A stretch of DNA of 64,000 bases, from the NCBI GenBank assembly GCA_001600055.1, contig BCIV01000001.1, positions 613,774 through 677,773 of the forward strand. Reading direction: 5' to 3'. Both the position numbers and the translations under genes were made by a program. The stretch is from Filobasidium wieringae (taxonomy: Eukaryota > Basidiomycota > Tremellomycetes > Filobasidiales > Filobasidiaceae). Below, piece by piece: positions 30,919-43,734 of the stretch. The notes below the pieces were generated by a model. The model was not told the DNA's origin and ran no database searches. It was given only the letters and a program-made list of their open reading frames with translations. How positions within the stretch are numbered: the first letter of the stretch is position 1; each line of letters starts with the position of its first letter.

Positions 30919-33900
30919 TCAGACTGCGCTGCGACCACCACTGATCACGCTTCCTTCCCTGGCATCGATCTCACGTCGCCATCGGTCGATTCCGGGGTCT
31001 TGAGGTGGAGGAGGCATGGGAAGGGACATCATCGAGGGGTTCATTCCCATATAAGGATTCATCATAGGCATGCCCATTGGAGCCATGCCCATCTGTGGCA
31101 TACCGAATCCACCTGACATGGGGTACATACTTTGCTGGAAGAGCATTTGCTGTTGTTGCTGTTGTTGTTGCTGGGCCATCATCATGTTGTTTTGCTGCTG
31201 TTGTTGAGATTGAGCCATAGACATGTGTCTTTGAGCGAGAGGCACATCGTCACCGTCGTCATCGTCTTCGTCGTTAGCCTGGGTCTGGGGTCGACCGCTC
31301 ATCATTGTCATGCGACGGACCGCGAGGGGGACATCGTCCTCCTCTTCTAGATCGTCTTCTCGTACTGTCACTTGCGGAATCGCAGGCAAGGTAGGTGCCC
31401 GTCCTTTCGACTGTCCATCAATTAAATCGATTAATGGCTGCACATCGTCTAGCAATATCAGGTGACACTCACGGCAATCTTGGAAAGCGGTTCATCTTCT
31501 GAAGAAGAATCCTCCGTATTTTTAGGTGGAGGACGGACAGTCACTCTGAAGGCCTGTGCCAGAGGAACATCCTCGTCGCTCGATTCTATACCTTTCAGAG
31601 GCTCCGTCCGTTCCGTTTCGAAGGCAAATGATTTGTTCTTCTTCTTCTCCTTGCGCGTTCGACGCCTGGGCATTTCATCGTCAGAAGCGCCCCAATCGTC
31701 AATATCGACCGGCTTTACAGCTTTAGCTGCCGCTGCCTCGGCTGCTGTCACGATAGGTGGCAGTACAGGGAGGACCCCTGACCTCGAAGCAGAGTCATCA
31801 AGAAGGGGTTCATCCTGTGTCTCGCTCTCTTCAAGATCGTACTGATGCCCATCTGCTACATCGCCCTCAAGTTCAAAGTCTTGGGCGAGCGGAAGAGCTG
31901 GTTTACGTTTACCGTTGATTTGCTCGTCGGCCAAGCGTTCCATTTCCTCTTGCTTCCGCATTCTTTCCAAGTCACGGTTCCAAATCTGATCCACTCCGAA
32001 TACAGATTTATGGCGGCCATTGCCAGGTCGTTCTGCCTTGATTGGGGAATCCTCGAGGTTCAATAACGTGTTTCTTTTGTCCCCTTGTGGACCAGGGGAG
32101 ATAGGTCCAGTCTGACTTGACATATTCATCAAAGACTGACGGTTGCTGTCGTCCCGCGTCATCATTGTAGGTCGAGAGTCTCCGGTGAACACCCTAGATC
32201 GAAGTTGTTAGCAAACCTCCAGGACAACCTACACAGCAAAATCACCTTCTCTTCCCGTGCATTGCGCTTTTCTTGGCTTCCAACTTGTCCATCAGACTCA
32301 GGCCAGTAACAGGGCGGACAGGTCGCCAGTCTTCAGTGCCAGTATTCTCATCTCGTATATCTTGACCTTCCTCCACCTCCTCAACCGGCCGTCCTCCGAC
32401 TTGGTGGAAAGCTACTTCGCCATCTTGACGAGCACCACCAATGAAATACTCTCCCCTCGCTCCATCCACAGTCAAAGAATCACTGAACATTCTCTGACTG
32501 ACGGACATTTGGTTCAAGCTTCCAGAAGTAGGCAAAGATCCAATCAATGAGTTGGGTCTGACTGCACCTATAGGCATGGGCCGCTGGCCACGTACGAAAC
32601 CCCGCTTGTCAGGACTATTGGAAGGGGCCGAGTTGCTTGGGTCTAGCTGGCCCTGAAGGGGTGTCGGCATGAACAAATTCTTAGGCCGTAACATACTCAA
32701 CCTTGGTGGCTGTTCTTCCTGATACTGGACAGGTCCTGAATTATGAGGCGAGTCGTCGTCTCCAACTTGACCGAAGTAACCAGTTGCTCGGCTATCTGGT
32801 CGAGCTTGTGACAAGCCAGATGGCGTACGTTGATGGCTCCGCGCGGCAATCTTGGGGTCAAACCGTGAGACTCTCGGTCCAGCTGGAGATGGCAGGGCAA
32901 AAGGATTCGGCATTTCGTCTGCCGGAGAATCCAGAGATATTGTTCCATTTGGTAATCCAAGCATGGAAGAAGAAGCTGGTGACTCTGGAAGAGCGACATT
33001 AACAGCATATGAGGAGGATATACTGGGCTTTTTACTTCTGACGGTTGCAGTCTTGATAGAATCGGTATCATGATCCGGTGAGGGGAAGGCAGGATGCTGA
33101 TATCTACCCCTATCCAGCATGCTCAAGCTCGAGCCAGGACGAGTGATCTCGCCCGCATCGATTTCCCCGTGTTCCGATATCTGAGCTGAATAATCATGAA
33201 AAGAAACAGTCCGATTTCGGCGGGAATCTCGATCTCCTTTGAGAGCTGGCGCTCGAGGTACTACGGCTCGATTCGAGAAATCGACATGGGGAGTGATAGA
33301 TCTCATAGAGGATATCGCATCTCGCATAGTAGGTGATAACGGCCTAAGTTCTTCCTGAGGATCGTCTTTGAGAGGCTCCATTCCCATGATTGATTGCGTT
33401 CGGACTGACGAAGGTCTCCACGATGCGGTCTGTTGTTCGCCAGAATATGATTGTTTACTCAAGTTCCGAAGATTCCGTCGCTCTTCTTTTTGTTTGGCTA
33501 GAAAGTCCTCAGGTATACCCCAGGAAGCGAGATCAACTTCCCCATGCGGTTGCTCCGAACTAAGATCTTCCAGCTGCTCCTCTGTCCCATCTTCTGAGCC
33601 AGTAGTCATCATAGTTCCTCGACGGACGTCATAGGGCCGATCAACTCTCTGAGACCGCATGCTCATCATGCTTTTCCTGTCATTTTGGTACGGATGATCC
33701 GCTGCATAGCTTAGGCCACTGGCTGTTGAAAGGGGTCGACTATGTCTGAGATCTTGGGCAGCAATCTCATTGGCGTAGGCGTTTGTAGGTCTAGGCTGAC
33801 GTTGAGTATTGAAGATGGCAGACTGTTTGGCATCCTTACGCAAAGATGGATTAGGGATATCTTCATTGTCATACTCTGTGGTGGTCTAAAGTTGCTATAC

Positions 33901-33972
33901 GTTCGAAAGATCAGGTAAAAGAACTGACTTACCGATCAGAGCAGCTGCAAGCTGTAGGCGGCTGAAGGACAT
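30919..33972 (-). CDS. Large disordered protein with acidic-VPLA repeats and poly-Gln, unknown
   Basis: Exons 33933-33972, 32246-33875, 31473-32193 and 30919-31410 give 960 residues. No folded domain is recognised. The chain is rich in Ser, Pro, Arg and Asp. In the last third a short motif recurs four times: DEDVPLAQ, EDEPLSKI, DDVPLAVRR and DDVPLAQRH, each preceded by a Ser- or Glu-rich acidic run. It is followed by poly-Gln tracts (encoded at 31140-31212) and a Met/Gly/Pro-rich segment (GMPQMGMAPMGMPMMNPYMG) before a charged C-terminus. Residues after the VPLA motifs often read RRMTMM or RHMSM, like basic kinase sites. A helical stretch (EDLERMRKQEEMERLADEQ) occurs mid-protein. The layout suggests a scaffold or RNP-granule protein (inference only). 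Confidence 0.7.
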
Positions 33973-34556
33973 CGTGATTGACCTTCCTCCAGTGCCAGCT
34001 GAGTTGGGATCGTGAGGAGTTTTGGAAGAGTGACCCGTGAGTATGACTAAGGGCACAGTCACTTTAGTATGCTATCATTCAGCTGATTTCAGGTAAAACA
34101 TGGTCCGTGAGGTTGGTTTGAAGCTTTGAAGTGATGAGGAGAATGATACAGTTGCACAGCGCCCGGAATTCACAACAAGACCTCCACATGATCAAGATCG
34201 GAAGCAAAGCAATAGTGGTGTAAGTCTGGCAGTCGTGATCACCAATAAATTTCGCAATCAGCATAAAAGCAGTTCTATTGTACATGAGAGTAAGCATATA
34301 TATATGTGTGTAAATTTCAAGCAGATAAGGTCCGGCAGGATAGTCAGGGGAAAGATTAGCCAGATCTAGCAAGCGCAGGCCGTCATCGATTCGTCCGGTT
34401 TGTGGGACCTCCTCTTGGTCGCCACGACGAGGTTGGCTGGAGACCGGGCGGATAGGACAAGGAAGTGAAAGAGTAACGATTGCGCGTGAAGAGAGATATC
34501 GGGAGGCTGGGTCGTGGTTCGTGAAGGTATCGTGAAGTGGGGTGTTCTTCACTCGT
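33973..34556. other. Spacer: CDC42 3' region and upstream of the disordered-protein gene
   Basis: The minus-strand open frame at 34079-34570 overlaps the CDC42 stop and carries no domain; it is read as 3' untranslated sequence. A short AT run (atatatatgtgtgt) lies near 34296. Confidence 0.45.
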
Positions 34557-35400
<844 letters not shown>

Positions 35401-36449
35401 GTTGAAGAATGACTTCCTATATGTTCCTTGTCAATACGTCCTCGATTTGATATACGTGAAGCAAGCTGTAATTTATTGATTTGTTGCGATGGTAAATGTA
35501 AAATTTGGTGACGAGGTGAAGGTTGCATGGACGATGATTTGAAGGACCAAAGAGGCGGTTATGGTTAAGTAAAGCAAGACAAAGGTAGGGCATCAGTCCC
35601 TTGATCGAAGCTGAAACGCTGACTCCTGTCCCGCAAAATCTTCCAGGTGTTTTGATTTGTGAACGCATTCGACATCGTCATCGGCTACCTCGGCTATCTC
35701 TGCCTGCGAACTATCGTTCGAGCTGTGCGTGACAGCGTTCTATGTCGTCGTCGACAAGCCGGAAGCAATGCCTGGTTGTTTTCGCCATCAAGGGATTGCA
35801 GATCTTCGTCCATATCTAAGAGCCTTCTCCTAGCCAATCCTTGCCAACCGGGATCACTTCGTCATTATTGATTCTCCTCCATCTTTTCAGATATTCCGTT
35901 CTACAGTCTTGACGTCTGTTCGAGTCTTCACCAGGTGATTCCGGTAGATTTGATGAAGGACGCGCCCAGGTGGTTGTACTTGATCTGATAGGCTTGCAAA
36001 GTACACAGCCACTCACCTAACGTGATTCCAAGGGAAGCAAGCTGGTAGATCGAATGTGAAGTGCTAATATGGACTATACTCCTAAATCAACAAGGTATGA
36101 CAGTTGTCCAAGGACCCTGCTTTGATCAGAATGATAGCGTATCAAGACCAAAGGGGAAGTCCGACTCGAGCAATCACCAGTTGTGCGCTTCTTTCTCACG
36201 CGCGTATCCCGGTTCCCCGCAGCATAGATCGTCAGTGGACTATTTTCAACAAGTCGTATAGCTAATTCGTGCTCATGACATATCGCTGTCATGCTATTTC
36301 TAGGCAGATCCAATGCTTGGAAGTCGTATTTGGGGAACGTACATATAAAAAATATTCGTAAGGTAGAATGGATGTTGAGACGTAGAAGGGTATACGATAC
36401 GCTTGAATTCCGTCATCAAGATTCGACCCGTATGTCCTCGAGATACCCC
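35401..36449. other. CDC42 upstream region, 1 kb, no gene seen
   Basis: No exon with a recognisable product is found on either strand. It should contain the CDC42 promoter and leader; the 3' end of the 464-residue protein gene lies at its right edge. Confidence 0.45.
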
Positions 36450-37984
36450 TTACGTGCAAATCGCGCTCAGGACACTGCGTTCAAGTTTCTCCATGGCATT
36501 CCCATCAGCTTCTACCCTTGCTGTTATCCTCGATCTCTCTTCGATATCAGCCAGGTTCCACTGTTTGCGGCGTTCCTCGCGCGCCTTCAGCTCAACCAGC
36601 TTAACATTAGTCTGTTCAAGGAATAACCGGCGTCAGCACAGAGCCATAGACTTGGATTCGAAGAGGAGATCAAAATGGAATGAACTTACCTCAGCTGTAA
36701 TAGGTCTGGGTTTCATGATCACCTCGAATACCGGTTGTTCCACCAGCGATTCGCAAAAGCTTGCCCAGAACGTAGGAACCCCTCTTGTCTCTATCGGGCC
36801 TACCGGTTTGGCATCGTCCAGGATCTGGAAGATGAGCAGTTTCCCATTTTCACTCGACATATCCACCACTCTCGGTCCATATACCTGTCTTTTACGCTTC
36901 TCCGCCGGTAGTACATCCCTCAATTTATTGAACATCTCCTCCTCGGCTTCGTTCTCTTCCCATGTGGGGTTCCAAATAAGATAACACTCTGCGATACGGC
37001 CGTACGATCGAATATAGATCTGATGTTCTGCAGAAGCGACTAAACCTTTTAAACGTTTGTGAACCTAGTAAATGCCGTCAAAATCAGTACCGACTCCAAC
37101 GTAAATTTGTATACGACCCAGCTTACGGCGATCATTCTGCTACTCTCCTCGCTCCCTCGAGCATCAATGATAATATGAGGAGGCCCTCCTCTCCTGTATC
37201 TCCAAAACGAAAATGTCCATTTCTTGTACTCCTTCCTGACACTCTGCCTTCCCGATAAACGATTCAGAAGCCCGCTCCACAATGGGATGGCGTCCGCAAG
37301 AGACATTGGAGCTACGTTATCCAGCATCACGGTATGCGCACCGGAATAGATGTTGTAGCGATTCCTATTCATCATCCGTCCATATCGATCATGCGTACTC
37401 GCATGATAGTGATATGTGTATGTGCATACCTTTCTTGACGGTCTACCATGAAGCTGATCATCCAGAATCCGCATGATCTGGTGATGTCGCACGAGACCCA
37501 AAGCGGTCACTTTCTCATCCGTACTGACTCGATAAGGTCTGTCCTCCGGTTTCAGGTCAGGAAGCTGGAAGGGACCTTCCAACTCCCTTTTGACCTTCAT
37601 GTAGTCCAAGACCAAAAGGATGACTCGTTTCCTCCTGATCGCTACGACTTCCTCGTCAATCTCCACGACAGGGATTTCAGGGACCATTGGAGAGCTATCA
37701 GATGGATTGGTTAAGGGGCGGTGATCAACCCATACCTCGATATTGAAATCTGAGGCGGCAGTAACAGATTTCGCATCTTCCATCTCATCGTCGTTGAGCT
37801 GTGTTAGCGGGGATGATGAAGTGGACAAGTCGTCCGGTTCGATGGCTTGAGCGTCCTTGTCCTTCTCGATAGCATGAGCGGCTTCTTCTTGTTCGATCGT
37901 TTCTGGAAGAACGTCCATTTCGGAAGTCTGAACGGTATCTTCCTGCTTGAGTTCCTGAGCGATCTCGGTGTCCATACCCGACAT
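36450..37984 (-). CDS. Conserved-looking protein of 464 residues, unknown
   Basis: Exons 37127-37984, 36690-37064 and 36450-36611 join in frame with good GT/AG ends. Residues 1-100 are acidic and disordered. The middle (about 110-360) alternates hydrophobic strands and helices, for example RKRVILLVLDYMKVKREL, KWTFSFWRYRRGGPPHIIID and RSYGRIAECYLIW. The next part holds DVLPAEKRKRQVYGPRVVD, FWASFCESLVEQPVFEVI and a C-terminal charged coiled-coil (LKAREERRKQWNLADIEER). It looks like a folded protein with a helical tail. No catalytic motif or known family is recognised, no signal peptide, no membrane helix. A possible donor at 37429 inside exon 1 is not needed because the frame stays open. Divergent from RAD54. 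Confidence 0.75.
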
Positions 37985-38611
37985 ATGCCAGTACGTTTAG
38001 GAGGTGAAGACGTTTCTAGTTGAACTTTCGAAAAGCTGAGAGGGAAGTGGGTAGATAGTAAGATGAATTGATCGATGATCAAAGCGCGAAAGGTCGTGGT
38101 GAGCTTTTTCCAGGTTAGAGTTGTCACAACAAGCCCAAAGGACGATCTATCGCTTTCGTGGATTGGCTTACTAGCAAAGAGGAAGCCGGCAGTACGCAAA
38201 TTGCACTCACTACTGTAAAATATTCAAGGAGCTCAAGCAGCTCTGCCTACTTTATAACTGTGAGCTACGATCAGCGGTATGTCGCCTATGAATTGGGATT
38301 CTGTTTGCAGAGGAATTCGTTCTTGGCTGATTCGGTTCACAAACAATGCTCGGATCGACTCAGCTTGTGACAAAATCAACAACTTACGTAATAAATGATA
38401 TAACCCATTCGACGCGTTCTTCATCTAAATCGACATCTCTGACGCGACTCAGCGATCCTCTCGCTCGCTCACTCGGCTCTCAACTTTCGACAACCTCGAT
38501 TGCCACCTATTCACTCTCAATTCGGACAGCTGTTGGACAGCTTCATCGCTCATTAGAGAGCGAACCTCTTGATCTGCTACACCTATATCTTGCAGTCTAG
38601 ATCCCTTTACC
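37985..38611. promoter_or_regulatory. Divergent promoter region, unknown gene / RAD54
   Basis: This 627 nt spacer between divergent starts contains no supported exon. The RAD54-side leader is pyrimidine-rich. Confidence 0.45.
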
Positions 38612-41600
38612 ATGTTACGACGAATGCCTTCGAGCAGCGGGAAGAAGGGCGATCAGACACCTACCAAAGCTTCAGGCGGAGGGTTCGGTACACCTACTTT
38701 CAAACCTTTCCGTACTCCCTCCTTCAACACTCCAACGCCCACTCGATCAGGTGGGAATCAGAGGAAGAGAAAGAGGATCTCTTACAAGGAGGATGGTCAG
38801 GCTGATGACAAGGAGAATGACGGGGATGCGAATGGCAGTGACTCAGACGATGGGGGCAAGAAGAAGAAGAAGAATAGTAGCTACTCCATGGGAAACAAGG
38901 AGTTCGGTGCAGACGGAGTGTTGGGCGACATGGGACGGCTGTGTAACCGAGAGTTTCCAGTGTTCGAAGTCAAGGCAAAGGAGATGGTTTTCAGTAGAGG
39001 GTGAGTTGATCTGTTCGTCAATTTTAGACGACTTCTTAAAATCATTCACATTGCTTAGATTCGCGATACCTTCTATCACCGGAAAGAACTCCTCTGATGC
39101 TATTCGACATACCTTATCTCATGCCGCCCTAGGGTGCAGAATCCAACCTGTTCTCTTACCACGCCCACTACACGATCCCATGTCTGATCACGCCATCGTT
39201 CTATACGACCCTACAATCGATGACAAGCCCGAGCCCGATCCGACAGCCATCGAAGCGAACCTCAGTCCGGAAGAACTCGTCAAACGAGAAGCGGAGGACA
39301 AGTTGAAACGGGATAAGGACGATAGGGAGAAGAACGGACCTCATAAAAGTTTGAAGGTCATCTTGGGATTAGACAAGGTGGTCAAGAAGGAAGACCACAA
39401 GGTACCAGTTGTGATTGATCCTCGATTGGCGAGCAAGTTAAGACCCCATCAGGTAGAGGGTGTAAAGGTGAGCTGCGAGTGCGAGTAAGACAAATGATTG
39501 ACCTGACTGACGAATACATTCATTCGCACAGTTCTTGTACAGATGTACCACTGGTTTACTAGCGAAAGATGCCTTCGGCTGCATCATGGCAGACGAGATG
39601 GGTCTCGGTAAGTGTTCTAGTCATACTTCCTTGTGGCTTGAGATCCTCGGCTCATCCCGCTTGACTTGGTCTGCACAGGTAAAACCCTGCAATGTATCGC
39701 TCTGATGTGGACGTTGTTGAAGCAGTCACCTGTTTCTGGAAAGGGTACTATCGACAAATGCATCGTCGTTTGTCCGAGCAGTCTGGTCAGGAATTGGGGG
39801 AACGAGTTGGGTGGGTTTTCCCTTCCCGATCGCTTGTCCACAATACGTTGTTGATCTCGCTTGCTTTGAAAACAGTCAAATGGCTTGGACCTGGTGCGGT
39901 GAACCCGTTATTGGTCGATGGGAAGGGTGGGAAAGCGGAACTCATTCCTGCAGTCAGACGGTGGGTAGTAGCTAAAGGACGAGGTGTGACGTTGCCTGGT
40001 AAGGATCTGGTGTTATTTCCATTTATCACCTCGCGATACTGATCCTTCATTTTAGTCATGGTGGTCTCGTATGAAACCTTGAGGACCTTACAAGAAGAAC
40101 TGGCCAATTGCCCGGTTGGCCTCTTGCTATGTGATGAAGGACATCGACTCAAGAACGCAGATTCTCAAACGTTTCAAGCTCTTACTACCCTTCAATGCAA
40201 GCGACGAGTCATCCTTTCGGGAACACCCATCCAAAACGATCTTTCGGAATACTTTGCTCTGCTCAATTTTGCGAATCCCGATTACCTTGGAACTAGGTTA
40301 GACTTTAGGAAGAACTTTGAGCTGAAGATTCTGAGGGGTCGAGATGCCGACGCCAGTGAACAGGAAAGGGTCGAAAGTGATGCCAAGCTGAAAGAACTTG
40401 GAGGACTTGTGAGCAAGTTCATCATCAGGAGGACCAATGATTTATTGTCCAAGTATTGTGAGTACGATGTTCTCGCCAGCCTCAAGCCTTATCTTACGCA
40501 TTCTCTTTCTTCAGTGCCGGTCAAATACGAGCATGTCGTGTTCTGTGGGCTCAGTCCTGTACAGACTGCTCTCTATCGGTTGTTTATCACTTCTCCCGAA
40601 ATACAAAAGCTGTTGAGAGGAACCGGTTCTCAGCCTCTCAAAGCTATCAACATCTTGCAGAAATTGTGTAATCACCCTGATTTGCTCAATCTACCGGAAG
40701 ATCTCCCCGGTTGCCAGGATGTGTTGCCGGACGATTATCAAATGAAGGGTTCAGGTGGAACCGCACGATACGTTGACTGTTCTTATTCTGGAAAGTTCAT
40801 GGTCCTCGAACGGTGAGCAGGGGTCCTATCTACTAGATCCGGCTTTATCGAGCTTACATTGATCATCGCAGATTTTTGGACCACATCAACAAGAATACCA
40901 ATGACAAGATCGTTCTTATCAGCAATTACACTCAAACCCTAGATCTTATGGAAAGGCTGTGTCGAAATAAGAAGTGAGCGAATCCAATCCAGAAAGTAGC
41001 ACGGAACGTAACTGATCCACGATAATAGGTATGGCTCTTTGAGATTGGATGGAACGATGAATGTGAACAAGCGGCAAAAGCTGGTAGACCGATTCAACGA
41101 TCCTGAAGGCAAAGAGTTCGTCTTTCTGCTTAGTAGTAAGGCCGGAGGTTGTGGAATCAACTTGATCGGTGCGAACCGTTTGATCTTGTTTGATCCCGCA
41201 TGGAATCCGTAAGTCGGCCCAGCCGTTCTCTAGCGGGTCGAACACTGACCGTTAATCGGATTCAGTGCGAGCGATCAACAAGCTTTGGCTCGAGTATGGC
41301 GAGATGGTCAGAAGAAGGAATGTTTCGTTTACCGTTTCCAGGCGACCGGGACCATTGAGGAGAAGATCTTCCAGCGACAGTATGTATCGCTCGAGGCAGT
41401 GGAAACACACCTTGTTAATCTGTCTGACCGCTCTCTTAGGTGTTCTAAGCAAGATCTCTCTGCATGTGTGGTCGACGCAGCAGAGGATACAGAACGGCAT
41501 TTCTCCGTGGACAGCTTGCGACAGCTGTTCAAATTCAATGAAAAGACAGTCTGTGACACCCACGACACGTTCAAATGCAAAAGATGTCGCGAAGGCAAGC

Positions 41601-41869
41601 AATTGGTAAAGGCTCCCGTTCTATTGTATGGAGACACTAGCAGGTTAGTAGAGCATGTCGAGTGGTTATTGACAGCGGCACTGATGTTTAATTTGGATTT
41701 TCAGTTGGAATCATTACCCTAACGCCGAGTTGGGGAAACTTCATGACGATATCTTGCGAGCTGAGCTCGGCCTTCCCGACGTCTCTTTCGTCTTCCAGTG
41801 AGTATGGATGAGCCAAATCATTCCGGTCTTTATTGAGTTGTCAATCTTCCTAGGTACATCTCTCACTAA
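38612..41869 (+). CDS. RAD54: DNA repair translocase Rad54 (SNF2 family)
   Basis: Thirteen exons (38612-39000, 39059-39467, 39532-39607, 39679-39810, 39876-39998, 40056-40457, 40515-40812, 40872-40973, 41029-41208, 41266-41379, 41440-41643, 41705-41797, 41854-41869) give 845 residues. Rad54 is the ATP-driven motor that works with Rad51 in homologous recombination. Motif I is DEMGLGKT, motif Ia [14 protein letters not shown], motif [11 protein letters not shown], motif [12 protein letters not shown], motif [13 protein letters not shown], motif [19 protein letters not shown] and motif [12 protein letters not shown]. The Rad54-type C-terminus FKCKRCREG and the closing SWNHY region are present. 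The N-terminus is basic and disordered and should carry the Rad51 contact. Rdh54 is the alternative; the N-terminal [17 protein letters not shown] start and C-terminal zinc-like CKRCR favour Rad54. Confidence 0.95.
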
Positions 41870-43645
41870 ACCACAAGCGGTTGCATTCGATTTCTCTATC
41901 ACAAGTTTACCACATTTTTCAGCGGCCCGACGTATACCACACTTGTTGCACCGACGAGCAGTGCATTTTGTATGGTAAGCGCTCTTTTCTTCGCCCTGAT
42001 CCTTCTTGTCCTCGATCCCTGTTCCCATGATGGATAAAACTGGTAAACCTCTAAATCACCCTGTGTGCGGCCTTAAAACCCAGCACATAGGGAAAGGACA
42101 CCCGTCTCACCCTTGCGGTGTAGATTCAGTACGCAGCTGGTCTGCTTTGACGACGAGTAAAGTCGAGTAGCTCGGAAACGAGTGAAAACTTGCTTGTTTC
42201 AGTGCAGAGTGAGGCCTGATGAGGAATTTGAAGGCGAGTCTGAGGTATCGCAGGGATCAGGGGATAAGTGGTGCCGGTCATATTGCTGAAATGCATCGCT
42301 GACTCGTGTTGTTTGACGTTGCAATAAATTAGTTTTATCAAGATTAGATGTAGCTATTAACCTTTGGCGTGACAATCTGACTGTGTAATCTATAATCGAT
42401 AAGAGATGGATCATCCTGATGTACTCCCGAGTGTATCTCGCCGTCGTGCATAAGCCGACAGGGTCACGAGAAACCGGACCACGATAGATAGCTGGCCTGT
42501 ACGACCGTTTTGGGTGTCTGCGCAGGAGGACCGCGGGTGTGTTTGGGAGGAGTAGTCGTACTGTCAAGATTGACCGCGTTGTTATATTGAGGATGATCGA
42601 GATCGTTTCGACAAAAAAGTATCATAAGCCGTATCATGCGAGCGTTTTCGGAGCTAGACCTTCTATCTCATTGTAGCCACTATCGGCTTCTCTATGCTTC
42701 TGCCAAGTCAAGTTATTCGGATGTGTAGGCGGACCGAGGGGCGTTTGGCGCGAGGTGCGTCACTAAACAAGGGACGTCTTGATTCTATCACACAGGAATC
42801 GCCCGCTGGTTGTATTTCTGTACAGCTACAACTTAAGTTCCTGCGGATTCGGCTTTGGCTCTATCGAGTTGATGCGAAGCATTCGATATAGCAGGGTCAC
42901 GTATGTGTGTGTCGTTGCAAGACGCGGCAAGCGTTTCAGCGCCTTTCTCCTTGGCACGTTCGAAGGAAGGTCAACATGGACTCGATTTGAAAACGTTACC
43001 TCAGCCCGATATATAGTCATTCTCCACAAGAACGAGCGCTATGATTCGGTATACCAACCTTGAGCTTCCGAATGGGCAATGTACATCCTATGTATACTCA
43101 GTGTCGAGAATTCATGCGTTCACGTCCATATCGTACGAAGTTGTTCCTATTTGCAGCCATGCATCAGGTAAAGTTCGTACGTGACGTCTTTCCACTTACC
43201 ATGGCAACATTGTAAACCTTTTGGTGTCTTGCGTGTCGCTTGGTACTCAATGACGATCAGTTTCTCAAGTCAGCGCGTGTCGGCGACGTGATATCGATTC
43301 TTTCTTCCAGATATGACCAGATACCTTCACTCGGTCTTCCGCTTCTGGTTTCCATTCAGTCCCAATGGTACGGCTCACTCTATCTGGACCTGAAAGGAAG
43401 ATGATATTGTGCAACAACGATCTTTCCCTGACAGGGCAGTGAACCCACCCCCCTATTTTTTAGTTTGCCTCCGCCGTTGACTTGTACCTTCAAGCGTCCA
43501 GGCCATCTTTGAGAGCCTCATATAGCTGTGCAAGTTTCTCTTGAATGCTGGAAGTAGGTGTAGTGCATCTTGGCGTCGAGCATGGCCTTGATATGTGGCC
43601 GCAAAAGCAAAAGAGAGAGAAAAAAAATGACGGTCAAAAAGGGCT
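41870..43645. other. 1.8 kb region downstream of RAD54, no gene supported
   Basis: Minus-strand frames at 41741-42028 (with a Cys-rich stretch overlapping the RAD54 3' end) and 42199-42567 are open but unrecognised. Plus-strand frames near 42694-43063 overlap in several phases and look like chance. Confidence 0.4.
43636..43640 (-). terminator. RNA polymerase III T-run terminator
   Basis: Five T residues on the minus strand, about six bases past the tRNA 3' end; a longer T-run lies further downstream at about 43620-43627. Confidence 0.6.
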
Positions 43646-43734
43646 TTCCTACCGGGGAATCGAACCCCGCCCTCGCGCGTGGCAATCGTTGAGTCGATGA
43701 GAGGCGCGCATCCTAGCCGATAGACGAGTAAGAA
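43646..43734 (-). tRNA. tRNA-Glu (anticodon CTC) with intron
   Basis: Read on the minus strand, the acceptor ends TTCTTAC and GTAGGAA pair over seven positions. The D-arm region (CGTCTATCGGCTAGGAT) resembles fungal tRNA-Glu. The T-arm CGGGG-TTCGATT-CCCCG is perfect. The anticodon stem pairs CGCGC with GCGCG around a loop CTCTCA...C, giving anticodon CTC. About 18 nt (TCGACTCAACGATTGCCA) sit one base 3' of the anticodon, the canonical place of tRNA introns. Without it the molecule is 71 nt before CCA addition. Confidence 0.88.

Noticed and set aside
37430..37984. Possible GTATGC donor inside exon 1 of the 464-residue gene
   Set aside because: The frame remains open through it and no acceptor in the right phase follows.
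41741..42028. Minus-strand Cys-rich frame (CTARRCNKCGIRR) overlapping the RAD54 3' end
   Set aside because: Cys spacing fits no zinc module I know and it overlaps the last RAD54 exons in antisense.
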